Notes: a model not told the origin generated them from the letters alone. DNA of 64,000 nt from an uncultured Paracoccaceae bacterium (GCA_947495795.1 CANMAI010000001.1:620001-684000); one strand, 5' to 3'; positions 52,925 to 62,497 are shown, counted from the first letter of the stretch. Program-made: numbers and translations.

Positions 52925-53478
52925 CGGGCCTGTGCGTGATATTCAGGGTTGGGCCGCATATCTATGGCCGAAGCCATCCGGTTGGACATATTGTAGAAAG
53001 AAGCGACCGCCGCGATATCCCATATATCCGCGTCACTGAAGCCCACATCCCGCAAAGCCTGCCGGTCCGCCTCCTCGGTCTTCGCGGAAGCCTCCGTCAT
53101 CAGGACCGCAAAGTCGAGCATTGCCCGCTGTTTCGGTGACACATCTGCCACACGGTAATTCATCACCAAAGCTTCTCCCAGCGCCGGATCGCCTGAAAGG
53201 CTCCGCACTGCCGCGCCGTGCGCCACGAGGCAGTAAAAGCACTTGTTCACCGAAGAAACCGCTACTGCGATCATCTCCCGCTCAAGCTTGCTCAGCCCGC
53301 TTGGCCCCAGCATCAGCTCGTTGTACATCGCGGCAAACGCATCGAGTTTCTCAATATTATGCGCATAGGCCCGGAGCACATTCGGCACCATCCCCAGCTT
53401 CTCGGCACAAAGATCAAAGTACTTCTGGGTTGCCTCGGGCAAGGGATCCACAGGTGGCAAATCAAGGGCGGTGGGCAT
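52921..53478 (-). CDS. AhpD-like (carboxymuconolactone decarboxylase family) peroxidase-related protein
   Basis: A 185-residue all-helical protein with the redox motif Cys80-x-x-Cys83...His87 (CFYCLVAHG) of the AhpD/CMD family and the SKLEREMIAVAVSSVN segment before it. It is the 'peroxidase-related enzyme' subtype. It may act as a thiol peroxidase or in peroxide stress; the partner is unknown. It is coupled to the OmpA-domain gene (overlap) and is preceded by a GNAT gene 12 bases upstream on the same strand. Confidence 0.87.
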   Translation of the reverse strand: MPTALDLPPVDPLPEATQKYFDLCAEKLGMVPNVLRAYAHNIEKLDAFAAMYNELMLGPSGLSKLEREMIAVAVSSVNKCFYCLVAHGAAVRSLSGDPALGEALVMNYRVADVSPKQRAMLDFAVLMTEASAKTEEADRQALRDVGFSDADIWDIAAVASFYNMSNRMASAIDMRPNPEYHAQAR

Positions 53479-53490
53479 GGGCTTCAGCTT

Positions 53491-54213
53491 TCAGTCAGGG
53501 AACACCCGATAATGATAGCCCGCCTTCTCCACCATCCCAAGCTTGGAATAGAGCGCCTCGCCAGCATCATTTTCGCGCACGACCAGCACGGCCAGCGTAT
53601 CGGCACCATGTGCCTCGGCAAACCGTGCAGCGCCGCCCATCATAGCCGTGCCAACGCCCTTGCCGCGTTGGGATGCCACCACTTCCAACCCGTGCAGCAT
53701 TGCAATCCCAGCATGCAGCCCCAGAAAAGCCGTTGCCGCCGGTGTGTCTTGCACGCGCCCCAGAAGGTAGCGCTTCTCCGCCTTTACCCGCGCCATCACA
53801 TCCAGCCTTGTTGGACCGATACCGCCGGCTGCCCACATCTCGTTCTGAATCGCAAGCGGCCTCTTGCCTTCGAAGAACATGCCACCCGGAGGGGCAAGCT
53901 TTGCCAGATCTGCGGTCGGCAAGGTACGAATGGCCACCGGATCCTTCAGCCGGTACCCCTGCTCGGCAAGTGCCGCATCAAGGCTATCCTCACCGTCTCG
54001 AATCATGAAAAGCGGCACTTGCCCCATGGCCCGCATCTCAGCCTCGGCAAATCCGATATCGGCCCCTTCGGTCAGCGCCGTTGCGGCCGAAACACGCTGA
54101 CCACCGCCTCCACCGCACCGCAGGATCCATCCGTCAACACTGCGCATTTCCAGCGGCGCCCATGTGGCATCAATTGCCGCGTAAAGCCGTTCTTTCTCCA
54201 CTGCGCACCCCAT
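53491..54213 (-). CDS. GNAT-family N-acetyltransferase
   Basis: A 240-residue acetyltransferase. The C-terminal GNAT core shows the acetyl-CoA loop VASQRGKGVGTAMMGGAARFAEAHG and LVVRENDAGEALYSKLGM. The N-terminal part is a degenerate second half-domain (RLYAAIDATWAPLEMRSVDGWILR). The start MGCAVEKERLY is chosen for AGGG upstream and for the fit to the AIDATW opening; in-frame ATGs further upstream cannot be excluded. It is the first gene of GNAT-AhpD-OmpA. Confidence 0.82.
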   Translation of the reverse strand: MGCAVEKERLYAAIDATWAPLEMRSVDGWILRCGGGGGQRVSAATALTEGADIGFAEAEMRAMGQVPLFMIRDGEDSLDAALAEQGYRLKDPVAIRTLPTADLAKLAPPGGMFFEGKRPLAIQNEMWAAGGIGPTRLDVMARVKAEKRYLLGRVQDTPAATAFLGLHAGIAMLHGLEVVASQRGKGVGTAMMGGAARFAEAHGADTLAVLVVRENDAGEALYSKLGMVEKAGYHYRVFPD

Positions 54214-54436
54214 TGCAACTACCCTGCGCAACCGCTGCATATTTGCGAAGGCTGCGTGGAGAACAGATGCCAATTCCAGGAACTCAGCGCCACAGTTTTG
54301 TTTCTGGCCTGCTTACGAAACTTATGCGGAAATGGCCCAAAACAGGGTTCATCAGGAAAATACGCATCGAAACCATGTATCGCGAGCCGCTTCCTTGTCG
54401 GGCGAGGCGGCTCACACCACTGGCGTATCCGTCGGG

Positions 54437-54916
54437 TTAGAAGACAATCGATCCTTGCTCGCCAGCATCAGGTTTTTCACCCGTGATATGCGCTTTTCCG
54501 ATTTCGTAGAGAAATTTGACACCGCTTGTCGGGGTTACGGAAATCTCGGCAGAGGCGGGTGTGAATTTCAGGAGGCATACGTCCGGATCGTGCTTGCCAC
54601 CTTCAAACCACGCATCCGCAACAAAGCTCCATGCCTCGTCCAGCGCCTCCCGGTCGGTCGAGTGGCTCAGCATTCCTTCTGCGTCAGCATAGAGGCCTGC
54701 ATTCGCATCCGCGACGACAAGCTGCGCAGGCTGCGCACCAGAGGCAACGGCCTTTGCAAGTTCCGTGCCCTTTGCGGTGATGAACCACACGTGATCCGGC
54801 ACGTCGTCATCCACCTGAGGAGACATTGCGATCAGCCTGCCCTGGCCCTTTATCCCCAACATTCCGGCCTGCACATCGTCCATCCGGCTCCAGAACTCAT
54901 GCTTCAGATCGCTCAC
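54437..54916 (-). CDS. Pyridoxamine 5'-phosphate oxidase-fold protein (general stress protein 26 type)
   Basis: A 159-residue FMN-binding split-barrel protein: EFWSRMDDVQAGMLGIKGQGRLIAMSPQVDD, HVWFITAKGTELAK and the C-terminal VCLLKFTPASAEISVTP are typical of the GSP26/pyridoxamine-oxidase-related group. It probably binds FMN or another flavin, with unknown substrate. The start is not an ATG: GTG (VSDLKHEF) after AGGG is preferred, with a TTG two codons upstream as the alternative. It is divergent from gap. Confidence 0.82.
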   Translation of the reverse strand: MSDLKHEFWSRMDDVQAGMLGIKGQGRLIAMSPQVDDDVPDHVWFITAKGTELAKAVASGAQPAQLVVADANAGLYADAEGMLSHSTDREALDEAWSFVADAWFEGGKHDPDVCLLKFTPASAEISVTPTSGVKFLYEIGKAHITGEKPDAGEQGSIVF

Positions 54917-55337
54917 TGTCAAAATCCCTATCCACTTGCTTCGGGTTCTCAACGATACTAGGCGACAATTGTTCCAGCCCGATTTTGGCTGGTCCCGAAC
55001 ATGGCCACCTTGCAGACGCCCACCTGTGTGCCTGCTCTGGCGATGCCGCCGCTTTCACATGGCTGTCACGCTTTTCCAATTGACGCGCCGCACAAAAACT
55101 GAAATGTTAGCGCTAACACGCGAGCTTCTTCAGTTCGTGTGCGCTTCGCTCCAGCCTTATTAGGGCCTTGGCTGGGGCATCTATCTGCAGGGGGTTTAGT
55201 GGTTCTCCCCGTTGGATCCCTTGCAGATAACCCAACCACAAAACAAGCATCACACTTCTGGCGACACCGGTTGACCTTGCCCCTTGGTCAAGGGCATATC
55301 GCAAGGCAGGGCGTCTCTTACAAAAAGGAATGGGAAC
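54917..55337. other. Control region between the PNPOx-like gene and gap
   Basis: A 421-base gene-free stretch. It contains a perfect LacI-type palindrome (55105-55118), a T-rich stretch after it, and the gap ribosome site AAGGAATGGGAA. Part of it (54930-55080) shows nothing recognisable. No -35/-10 pair was certain. Confidence 0.5.
55105..55118. promoter_or_regulatory. LacI-family-type operator upstream of gap
   Basis: TGTTAGCGCTAACA is a perfect 14-base palindrome with a central CG, the pattern typical of LacI/GalR-family operators. It lies 220 bases before the gap ATG and 189 bases before the divergent PNPOx gene. No LacI gene is in the window, so the regulator would be encoded elsewhere. 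Confidence 0.6.
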
Positions 55338-56339
55338 ATGGGCATCAAGGTCGGCATCAACGGGTTTGGCCGGATCGGGCGCAACGTTCTGCGTGCGATT
55401 GTCGAAAACGGTCATGATGATATCGAGGTCGTGGCTCTCAACGATCTTGGCCCCGTGGAAACCAACGCGCATCTCACCCGCTACGATAGCGTTCACGGCC
55501 GCTTTCCCGGCACGGTGACGGTGAAGGGAGACATGATGGATGTCGGCCGCGGCCCGATTCGCGTGACGGCAGAGCGTGACCCTGCAAAACTGCCGTGGAG
55601 CGATGTTGATATCGCGCTGGAGTGCACGGGTTTCTTCACAGCGCGCGAGAAAGCAGCTGCACATCTTGAGAACGGCTCCAAGCGCGTGCTCATCTCGGCA
55701 CCCGGTGCCGGTGCCGACAAGACGATCGTCTACGGCGTGAACCATGAGAGCCTGACGGCAGAGGATACGGTCGTTTCAAATGCGTCCTGCACCACCAACT
55801 GCCTCGCACCGGTGGCCAAGGTGCTTCAGGATAGTTTCGGCATCGCGTCCGGTTATATGACGACGATCCACTCCTACACGGGCGATCAGCCCACCCTTGA
55901 TACGATGCACAAGGATCTCTACCGGGGGCGCGCAGCGGCCATGTCGATGATCCCGACCTCGACGGGTGCTGCAAAGGCCGTGGGCCTCGTCATGCCCGAA
56001 CTTGCAGGAAAACTCGATGGGTCTGCTGTGCGTGTGCCCACGCCAAATGTATCCTGCATCGATCTGAAGTTCACCTCCTCCGGCGCACTCAGTGCAGACG
56101 CGATCAATGCGGCGATGAAGGAAGCATCGGAAGGTTTCCTCAAAGGTGTGCTCGCCTATGCGGATGCGCCGCTCGTATCGATGGATTTCAACCACGATCC
56201 GCATTCCTCCAGCTTCGCACCCGCGCAGACCAAGGTGCTCGAAAGCGGCCTCGCACGCGTGTTCAGTTGGTACGATAATGAATGGGGCTTCTCCAACCGC
56301 ATGATCGATACCGCCCGCGCGATGGCGGCCTATCTCTGA
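55338..56339 (+). CDS. gap: Type I glyceraldehyde-3-phosphate dehydrogenase
   Basis: Converts glyceraldehyde 3-phosphate to 1,3-bisphosphoglycerate with NAD. The 333-residue protein begins [15 protein letters not shown] (Rossmann motif), has the catalytic Cys151 in [12 protein letters not shown], the substrate segments [13 protein letters not shown] and [21 protein letters not shown], and ends [12 protein letters not shown]. The ATG is preceded by AAGGAATGGGAA; the frame is open upstream. It runs alone and ends in a strong hairpin. A LacI-type palindrome upstream suggests sugar-dependent control. Confidence 0.97.
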   Translation: MGIKVGINGFGRIGRNVLRAIVENGHDDIEVVALNDLGPVETNAHLTRYDSVHGRFPGTVTVKGDMMDVGRGPIRVTAERDPAKLPWSDVDIALECTGFFTAREKAAAHLENGSKRVLISAPGAGADKTIVYGVNHESLTAEDTVVSNASCTTNCLAPVAKVLQDSFGIASGYMTTIHSYTGDQPTLDTMHKDLYRGRAAAMSMIPTSTGAAKAVGLVMPELAGKLDGSAVRVPTPNVSCIDLKFTSSGALSADAINAAMKEASEGFLKGVLAYADAPLVSMDFNHDPHSSSFAPAQTKVLESGLARVFSWYDNEWGFSNRMIDTARAMAAYL

Positions 56340-56352
56340 TAAAGCGAAGCGA

Positions 56353-56374
56353 TCCGGCGGCATCTGCCGCCGGA
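56353..56374 (+). terminator. Hairpin after gap
   Basis: TCCGGCGGCA-TC-TGCCGCCGGA is a nearly complete palindrome (about 9 bp stem, four-base loop if the inner pair opens), 13 bases after the gap stop. Only a weak pyrimidine stretch follows, so it may depend on Rho or act as an mRNA stabiliser. Confidence 0.55.
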
Positions 56375-56576
56375 CTTGCCTAACATTTTAGGCATTCACC
56401 GAAGCCGGCAACCGGCCCGGTTAAGCACTCAGAAACAACTCCGCAGCATACGTGGCCCCCGTTGAATTCCGTCAGCGGCCGCTTGGTCTTTATGCAAGGA
56501 GAGTTTCGGATGTCGTACGCGCAGCACACTATCCCACACCCGGAAGTCCGGACGTTGCCCGTTTTGCGGAGGGCAC

Positions 56577-56870
56577 ATGTCTGAACCTGCATCCGAGCCT
56601 ATCGTGCTGCCCGCAAAGGCAGATATCGACGCTGCGGAAAAACTCACAACCGATCTCAGGGCATTTGGAACGGAGCCGGGGCTGGCCGTGGATGCCTCCG
56701 AAGTCGAAAAGATGTCAACGCCCATAATTCTCGCCCTCGTCAGCGCGCTGAACACGCGGGCCGAACTCTCACCCCCCCTGACGGTGATCAATCCGAGCAC
56801 GCCTTTTGTAGATGCGTTCACGGATATCGGTCTCTTTCAGGAACTTATGAAAATGGAGTTTGCATCATGA
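56577..56870 (+). CDS. STAS-domain protein of the chemotaxis operon
   Basis: A 97-residue STAS fold (LPAKADIDAAEKLTTDLRAFG ... GLAVDASEVEKMSTPIILALVSALN). The Ser/Thr at the usual phosphorylation spot is present in KMSTPI. Such proteins act as anti-sigma-antagonist-like switches or bind partners in a chemosensory array. It is the first gene of the che operon; its stop overlaps cheY1 by 4 bases. A possible partial CtrA half-site pair (TTAA-N7-GAAAC, 56421-56436) lies upstream but matches poorly. Confidence 0.8.
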   Translation: MSEPASEPIVLPAKADIDAAEKLTTDLRAFGTEPGLAVDASEVEKMSTPIILALVSALNTRAELSPPLTVINPSTPFVDAFTDIGLFQELMKMEFAS

Positions 56871-57226
56871 GCTGTGTTCTCGCTGTTGATGATACCCGCG
56901 CCCTGCGCGTCATGCTTGGGGAGTGCCTCAAGAAAGGCGGCCACGAGGTTGTTCTCGCCGTCGATGGTATCGAGGCGCTCGATAAGCTGAAAGAGCATCG
57001 GCCCGATATCGTGATCACCGATCTCAACATGCCCCGTATGAACGGCCTTGATTTCATAGAGGCTGCCCGTAAGGAGCCTGAGGGCAGATCCCTGCCGATG
57101 CTGTTGCTTACAACAGAGACGGCGCAGTCCCTCAAGGATCGCGCAAAGGCGGTCAAGGCTACAGGCTGGCTCACCAAACCCTTTGATCCGAACCAGATCC
57201 TCTCGCTCGTTGAACAACTTGCCTGA
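56867..57226 (+). CDS. cheY: Chemotaxis response regulator CheY
   Basis: A 119-residue stand-alone receiver domain: acidic pair Asp8/Asp9, phosphoacceptor Asp52 (ITDLNMPRMNG), Thr82/83 (LLTTE) and Lys104 (LTKPF). It receives phosphate from CheA and acts on the flagellar motor, or as a phosphate sink. It overlaps the STAS gene and is followed 17 bases later by cheA. It is one of two cheY genes in the operon. Confidence 0.93.
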   Translation: MSCVLAVDDTRALRVMLGECLKKGGHEVVLAVDGIEALDKLKEHRPDIVITDLNMPRMNGLDFIEAARKEPEGRSLPMLLLTTETAQSLKDRAKAVKATGWLTKPFDPNQILSLVEQLA

Positions 57227-57243
57227 ACACCGGGAATACACCG

Positions 57244-59433
57244 ATGGATGATGATGACGATTTTGATTTCCAGGCTCTCTTTTTCGAAGAGTGTCATGAG
57301 CTTCTGGCCACCCTTCAGGAGCACCTTAATCAACTGAATGACGGCACCAATGATGAGGAAACCGTGCATGCGGCTTTCCGTGCCGTTCACTCCGTAAAGG
57401 GCGGTGCTGCTGCCTTTGGTTTTGATCAACTGATTGGCTTTGCGCATATTTTTGAGACCGTGATGGATCTCATTCGATCCGATCAGATGGAACCGACATC
57501 GGAAATCAACCAGATCCTGCTGCGCTCCGGCGATATGATGGAAGTGCTGATTGAAAGCGCGCAGAACGACACACCCGTTGATGAGGAGAAGCTTTCAAAC
57601 CTTCAGGGTGAACTGGAGCATCTGGCAAGCGGCGGCGCCGGAGCGGAAGAGGTGCCCGAAACGTCAATTGTCTCTGCGAAGTCGACTGTCGAGGTTTTTG
57701 ACACGCCGCCTGAGGAAACCACAGCTGACGATGGAGATGCCAAGCCGCGATCCCGCGAAATCACCGTGCGTTTTGCCCCGGAGAAGGATTTCTTTGCTTC
57801 CGGCCACGATCCGCTGCGCCTGATCGGCTCGGCAAAGGCCCTCGGTCTGAATCGGATCGAGGTTCTGGGGCAGGTGCCACCACTTAAAGACTTTGATCAC
57901 ACTGCCTGCGCGCTCACCTGGGAATTCATCTTCGATACGGAGAAATCTGTCGAAGACCTCGAAGAGTTTTTTGAGATCTATAGCCATATCGCCGATATTG
58001 AATTTTCGTCGGATGAGCAGATGGATGAAGATGGTTCGCCAGAAGATGCAGCCGCAGCGCCTGGCGCGGAGATTGATGAAATCGCTGACAGTGCGTTGGC
58101 TGGCGCCAGCGATAGTTCGACCACAGAGCAAAAAGAACCAATCGCTTCGGATCCCAAGACAGCACAAAAGGGATCGCCTCGGGTAGGAAGTGAGGCCGCA
58201 GGAGGGGCGGCCAAGGCACGAAGCGGACCGAGCAAGTCTCTCAGAGTGGAGCTTCCGCGTATCGACAGGCTTGTCAATCTGGTTGGCGAGATGTTGATCA
58301 CGCAGGCGGGTATCGCGCAGAAGCTGATGGAAATCCAGGCCACCGATTCCAGTGAAGATGGCATGGAAATGGGCCATAACGTGGAGGCCATGTCTCGCCA
58401 GTTGCGTGAATTGCAGGAAAGCGTGATGGCGATCCGCGCGCAACCTGTGAAATCCGTATTCAGTAGGATGCCGCGTGTTGTGCGCGATCTGGCGGACAAA
58501 CTGGGCAAGGAAGCGCGGCTTGAGCTTTCAGGTGAGCATACGGAAGTGGATGCCACCGTCATCGAAGAGCTTTCGGAACCTCTTACCCATATGCTGCGCA
58601 ATTCGATGGATCATGGTCTGGAGGCAACCTCGGAAGACCGTGTGGCTGCAGGCAAATCCCGCACCGGTGTCATCAAGCTTTCCGCTGAACATCGGGGAGA
58701 GCGCGTGATCATCACGGTCGAGGATGATGGCCGCGGGGTAAACCGGGAACGGGTTCTCGCAAAGGCGATCGAAGCTGGCCTCATTTCCACCGAAGACAGC
58801 CTCAGCCCGGAAGAGATCGACATGCTGATCTTCCATCCTGGCTTCTCCACGGCGGCAGAGGTCTCCTCGGTGTCCGGTCGGGGTGTCGGGATGGATGTGG
58901 TGAAAAAGAAGATTGTTTCCCTCGGTGGCCGCTGCACACTGGAATCCACCCCCGGAAAGGGTACGCGCTTCGAGATAACATTGCCGCTTACGCTCGCCGT
59001 CATGGACGGGATGACAATTGTGGTCGGCGACCAGAAATTCATCCTGCCACTGTCCAGCGTCGTTGAAGCACTGCATATCGACAAGGAGGCCCGAAAATGT
59101 CTTCCAAGTGGTGAAAACCTGCTTGAACGGCGTGGTGAGTTCCTCCGTCTCATTGATCTGCGCGCAATCCTCTCTCAGCCGCGCAAGGGCAATGAAATGG
59201 ATATGGCCATTGTTGTGGATACAGAAACCAGCGGGCTTGTAGCCCTTATTGTGGATGAGCTGATCGGCCAGCGGCAGATCGTTCTGAAGAGCTTGGAGGC
59301 AAACTTCAAGCGCGTGGAGGGCATCTCGGGTGCCACCATTCTTGGGGATGGTCAGGTCGCCCTGATCCTGGATGTCCCCTCTCTACTCAGCATGAACGGC
59401 TCTAGTGGCTCTTACTCGGAGATGATGCATTGA
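57244..59433 (+). CDS. cheA: Chemotaxis histidine kinase CheA
   Basis: A 729-residue sensor kinase. The N-terminal HPt domain has the phosphoryl-accepting His49 (FRAVHSVKGG). An acidic linker follows, then a middle domain (about 175-260, REITVRFAPEKDFFASG...), a second acidic Ser/Glu-rich linker (260-340), dimerisation helices (LPRIDRLVNLVGEMLITQ), the HATPase core (HMLRNSMDHGLE, DDGRGV, GRGVGMDVVKKKI) and a C-terminal CheW-like domain (PLTLAVMDGMTIVVGDQKFILPLSSVVE). It overlaps cheW by 4 bases. Confidence 0.95.
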   Translation: MDDDDDFDFQALFFEECHELLATLQEHLNQLNDGTNDEETVHAAFRAVHSVKGGAAAFGFDQLIGFAHIFETVMDLIRSDQMEPTSEINQILLRSGDMMEVLIESAQNDTPVDEEKLSNLQGELEHLASGGAGAEEVPETSIVSAKSTVEVFDTPPEETTADDGDAKPRSREITVRFAPEKDFFASGHDPLRLIGSAKALGLNRIEVLGQVPPLKDFDHTACALTWEFIFDTEKSVEDLEEFFEIYSHIADIEFSSDEQMDEDGSPEDAAAAPGAEIDEIADSALAGASDSSTTEQKEPIASDPKTAQKGSPRVGSEAAGGAAKARSGPSKSLRVELPRIDRLVNLVGEMLITQAGIAQKLMEIQATDSSEDGMEMGHNVEAMSRQLRELQESVMAIRAQPVKSVFSRMPRVVRDLADKLGKEARLELSGEHTEVDATVIEELSEPLTHMLRNSMDHGLEATSEDRVAAGKSRTGVIKLSAEHRGERVIITVEDDGRGVNRERVLAKAIEAGLISTEDSLSPEEIDMLIFHPGFSTAAEVSSVSGRGVGMDVVKKKIVSLGGRCTLESTPGKGTRFEITLPLTLAVMDGMTIVVGDQKFILPLSSVVEALHIDKEARKCLPSGENLLERRGEFLRLIDLRAILSQPRKGNEMDMAIVVDTETSGLVALIVDELIGQRQIVLKSLEANFKRVEGISGATILGDGQVALILDVPSLLSMNGSSGSYSEMMH

Positions 59434-59921
59434 CCGATTTTACAGATGTTCTCGAAAACCCGGACAGCAATACCAAGAAGTCCGGCCCTCTCAAGCAATA
59501 CGTTACCTTCCTGGTCGATGACCGCTCTTATGGGGTTGATATCAACCTCGTGCGAGAGATCAAACAGTGGACACCAACAACTACGCTGCCCAACCAGCCG
59601 CACTACACGCGCGGTGTATTGAATCTGCGCGGAACCATTGTGCCCGTACACGACCTTCGGACCCGTTTCGGTGGTGCGCTGACGGAGGCAACGGAAGTTC
59701 ATGTGGTCGTGATTGTATGGATCGGCTCGAAGACCGTTGGCATCCTTGTCGATGCGGTTTCCGACATCATCAGTGTTCCGACAGACGATATCCGCCCCGT
59801 GCCATCCGGCCAGTCACTCGGCGATATGTCATCCCTCTCAGGCTTGGTGAACACCGAGAACGGTATGGTCGCGCTTCTGGATCTCAACACTCTCTTCCCC
59901 GTTGAAGAAGATGAACTCTGA
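59430..59921 (+). CDS. cheW: Chemotaxis coupling protein CheW
   Basis: A 163-residue CheW-domain protein linking receptors to CheA: YVTFLVDDRSYGVDINLVREIKQWTPTTTLPNQPHYTRGVLNLRGTIVPVHDL is the typical core. It starts with TTG overlapping the cheA stop, with GGAGA nine bases upstream. In the array it bridges CheA and the receptor tip; no receptor gene lies in the window. Confidence 0.94.
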   Translation: MTDFTDVLENPDSNTKKSGPLKQYVTFLVDDRSYGVDINLVREIKQWTPTTTLPNQPHYTRGVLNLRGTIVPVHDLRTRFGGALTEATEVHVVVIVWIGSKTVGILVDAVSDIISVPTDDIRPVPSGQSLGDMSSLSGLVNTENGMVALLDLNTLFPVEEDEL

Positions 59922-59936
59922 ATAGGTCAAAACCGA

Positions 59937-60797
59937 ATGGCTCCTCACTTCTCAGGCTCAACAGCAAGCGCGGTGGATCCGACCGACGAATACCTGCTCA
60001 CCGAGCGGGATTTCGCACGCGTCACGGACCGGATCTACAAGCTGGCGGGTATCGTCATCGAACCTCAGAAGCGGCAGATGATCCATGCCCGGCTCAGCCG
60101 TCGACTTCGCGCCACCGGCATCGAGGGGTTTCATGCCTATCTCGATCACGTCGACAGTGGGAGGGATCAGGAAGAACTTCAGCAGTTCATAAACGCCATC
60201 ACAACCAATCTTACTTCGTTCTTCCGCGAAAATCATCATTTTGTCCATTTCAAGAAGAACGTCGTCGCGCCAACGATCACAGAAGGGAAAAGCAAGCTGA
60301 GGGTCTGGTCTGCAGGTTGCTCCTCTGGTGAAGAAGCCTATTCGATTGCCTTCTCGATATTGGAATCCGTCCAATCGGTACCGATTGATTTCAAGATACT
60401 TGCAACCGATCTCGACACCAAGGTTCTGGAGAAAGCCAGTACAGGCCTATATCCGAAGGAAAAGGCGGGTCCGGCGCTGTCTGATCACAACAAGTATGTT
60501 AAGGACGCGCCAGATGGCAAAGATATCCAGATTGATGCGAAGGCCCGCAATCTGATCTCGTTCAAGCAACTCAATCTCATGCAGCCTTGGCCTATGAAAG
60601 GCCTGTTCGATGCTGTCTTTTGCCGAAATGTCCTGATCTATTTTGATGCCTCCACCAAAGCGAAACTGATCAATCGTTATGCCGAGATTATCCGGCCGGG
60701 CGGCTACCTCTATCTCGGGCATTCTGAGTCCATTCTTGGGGACCATTCCGCCTTCATAAATGAGGGTCAGACTACTTATAAAAGGCGATTGCCATGA
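59937..60797 (+). CDS. cheR: Chemoreceptor methyltransferase CheR
   Basis: Methylates glutamate side chains of chemoreceptors with S-adenosylmethionine, for adaptation. The 286-residue protein has an N-terminal helical domain (LTERDFARVTDRIYKLAGIVIEPQKRQMIHARLSRRLRA) and a class I methyltransferase domain (LRVWSAGCSSGEEAYSIAF, ILATDLDTKVLEKA, FDAVFCRNVLIYFD). It overlaps cheD by 4 bases. Confidence 0.95.
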   Translation: MAPHFSGSTASAVDPTDEYLLTERDFARVTDRIYKLAGIVIEPQKRQMIHARLSRRLRATGIEGFHAYLDHVDSGRDQEELQQFINAITTNLTSFFRENHHFVHFKKNVVAPTITEGKSKLRVWSAGCSSGEEAYSIAFSILESVQSVPIDFKILATDLDTKVLEKASTGLYPKEKAGPALSDHNKYVKDAPDGKDIQIDAKARNLISFKQLNLMQPWPMKGLFDAVFCRNVLIYFDASTKAKLINRYAEIIRPGGYLYLGHSESILGDHSAFINEGQTTYKRRLP

Positions 60798-61396
60798 GTG
60801 CGGACCCGATCCTCAACCCGGTCTATTTTGAGGCCAAGGTCAATTCCAAGGTGTTTCCGGTTCTGCCAGGATATCACAAGGTAATGCACGAACCCGATGT
60901 TGCGATCACCACGTTGCTCGGTTCCTGCGTGGCCGCGTGCATCAGAGACAGCAACACAGGGATCGGCGGTCTCAATCACTTCCTGCTGCCGCGCGATAGG
61001 AGTGAGAATGCGTCCGGTTTTTCTGCACGCTACGGCGTGAATGCCATGGAGGTACTGATCAACGAAATACTACGTACCGGAGCCCGGAAGCAGGATCTCG
61101 AGGCAAAGGTATTTGGCGCGGGAAACGTAATCTCCAGAGCCGAGATGACGAATGTCGGCCAGCAGAACGCAGAATTTGTACTCAGCTATCTGCGGGAAGA
61201 AGGCATCCGCCTACTAGCGTCAGATCTCGGCGGTGATCGTGCGCGGCGCGTCTTCTATTTTCCGTCCACCGGCAAGGCGCGCGTCCTGAACCTTTCAAAT
61301 CAGGACACGGCCAAGACAGGGGCCGCAGAGGTATCGCTCGAACAAAGACTTCGGGTGGAAAAGAAAGTGCAGGCCAGCATTGTGGAGTTGTTTTGA
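60794..61396 (+). CDS. cheD: Chemoreceptor glutamine deamidase CheD
   Basis: A 200-residue CheD: VAITTLLGSCVAACIRDSNTGIGGLNHFLLPRD holds the catalytic Cys (GSCVA) and His (LNHFLLP), with the NAMEVLINEILRTGA segment following. It deamidates receptor glutamines and can control CheC-type phosphatases. It overlaps cheR and meets cheB by one base (TGATG). Confidence 0.93.
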   Translation: MSADPILNPVYFEAKVNSKVFPVLPGYHKVMHEPDVAITTLLGSCVAACIRDSNTGIGGLNHFLLPRDRSENASGFSARYGVNAMEVLINEILRTGARKQDLEAKVFGAGNVISRAEMTNVGQQNAEFVLSYLREEGIRLLASDLGGDRARRVFYFPSTGKARVLNLSNQDTAKTGAAEVSLEQRLRVEKKVQASIVELF

Positions 61397-62478
61397 TGTC
61401 TCTCCAGAAAACAAGCGTCGTCGTTGTAGACGACAGCTCACTGATGTTGAAAATGATCACAAGCGGCCTCGAAGCGGAGGGCGATATCGTCGTCGTGGGA
61501 CAAGCCAAGAACCCGCACGAAGCGCGGGATATGATCAAGATCCATAACCCGGATGTTGTGACGCTCGATGTTGAAATGCCGGGAATGAACGGGCTCGAAT
61601 TTCTCGAAAAGATCATGTCTTTACGCCCGATGCCCGTGATAATGGTCTCTACGCTCACAACCGCAGGCACGGATGTCACTCTGAACGCGCTCCATATCGG
61701 TGCAGTGGATGCCGTGGCCAAGCCGGCGGGCCGCGAGGGGCTCTCCATCTTCGGAGGAGAATTACGCCAGAAGGTTCGCATGGCCCGCAACGCGAGGGTT
61801 CAGCGTTGGACCCCGACATCGCAGCCCAACGCGGGCCCGAAGAACATTGCGTCATCGCCCGTAGCCACTGTCGGCAACGCACATGGTGTCAGCCTTATCG
61901 CTATTGGAGCGTCCACAGGTGGAGTGAGTGCCATTTTTGATGTGATCCAGGGATTCCCCCGCAACGCGCCACCCATTGTGATCACGCAACACATGCCTGC
62001 CCGTTTCACACCGCGCTTTGCCGCGCGGCTTGGCCAGCAGTTTCCGTTTGACGTAAAGGAGGCGGAGGACGGAGAGACCATCCATTCCGGTCAGATACGG
62101 GTTGCGCCGGGTGATCGCCACCTATCGGTAGTGCGGGAAGCCGGGCATATCCGTACAAAACTGGATGGCACAACCGGCCCCATTTCCGGTCATATTCCCT
62201 CGGTTGATGTCCTCTTCAACAGCGTGTGCTCCTCTATCGGGTCGGCCGCAATCGGTATCATCCTCACAGGGATGGGACGCGACGGGGCCGCAGGGCTTCG
62301 TGCGCTCAGAAACACGGGGGCGTTCACGCTTGGCCAGAATGAGGCATCCTGTGTCGTATACGGCATGCCGAAGGCTGCCTCCAATCTCGGAGCGCTGGAT
62401 GCGGAACTCGCCTTGAGCCAGATCGCACCCCGCGTTTGTCAATTTCTTAATTCGCCCAATGCTAGAAAGCGGGCTTGA
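61396..62478 (+). CDS. cheB: Chemoreceptor methylesterase/response regulator CheB
   Basis: Removes methyl groups from receptors when phosphorylated by CheA. The 360-residue protein has an N-terminal receiver domain with Asp58 (VVTLDVEMPGMNG) and a C-terminal methylesterase with the catalytic triad motifs GASTGGVSAI (Ser), TQHMPARF (His) and LTGMGRDGAAG (Asp). The ATG shares a base with the cheD stop; a TTG one codon upstream is not needed. Confidence 0.95.
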   Translation: MSLQKTSVVVVDDSSLMLKMITSGLEAEGDIVVVGQAKNPHEARDMIKIHNPDVVTLDVEMPGMNGLEFLEKIMSLRPMPVIMVSTLTTAGTDVTLNALHIGAVDAVAKPAGREGLSIFGGELRQKVRMARNARVQRWTPTSQPNAGPKNIASSPVATVGNAHGVSLIAIGASTGGVSAIFDVIQGFPRNAPPIVITQHMPARFTPRFAARLGQQFPFDVKEAEDGETIHSGQIRVAPGDRHLSVVREAGHIRTKLDGTTGPISGHIPSVDVLFNSVCSSIGSAAIGIILTGMGRDGAAGLRALRNTGAFTLGQNEASCVVYGMPKAASNLGALDAELALSQIAPRVCQFLNSPNARKRA

Positions 62479-62497
62479 GCTTGAAGGAGCAGATTTG

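Noticed and set aside
56421-56436. Possible CtrA site TTAA-N7-GAAAC before the chemotaxis operon
   Set aside because: The second half differs from TTAAC at two of five positions; not strong enough to list as a site.
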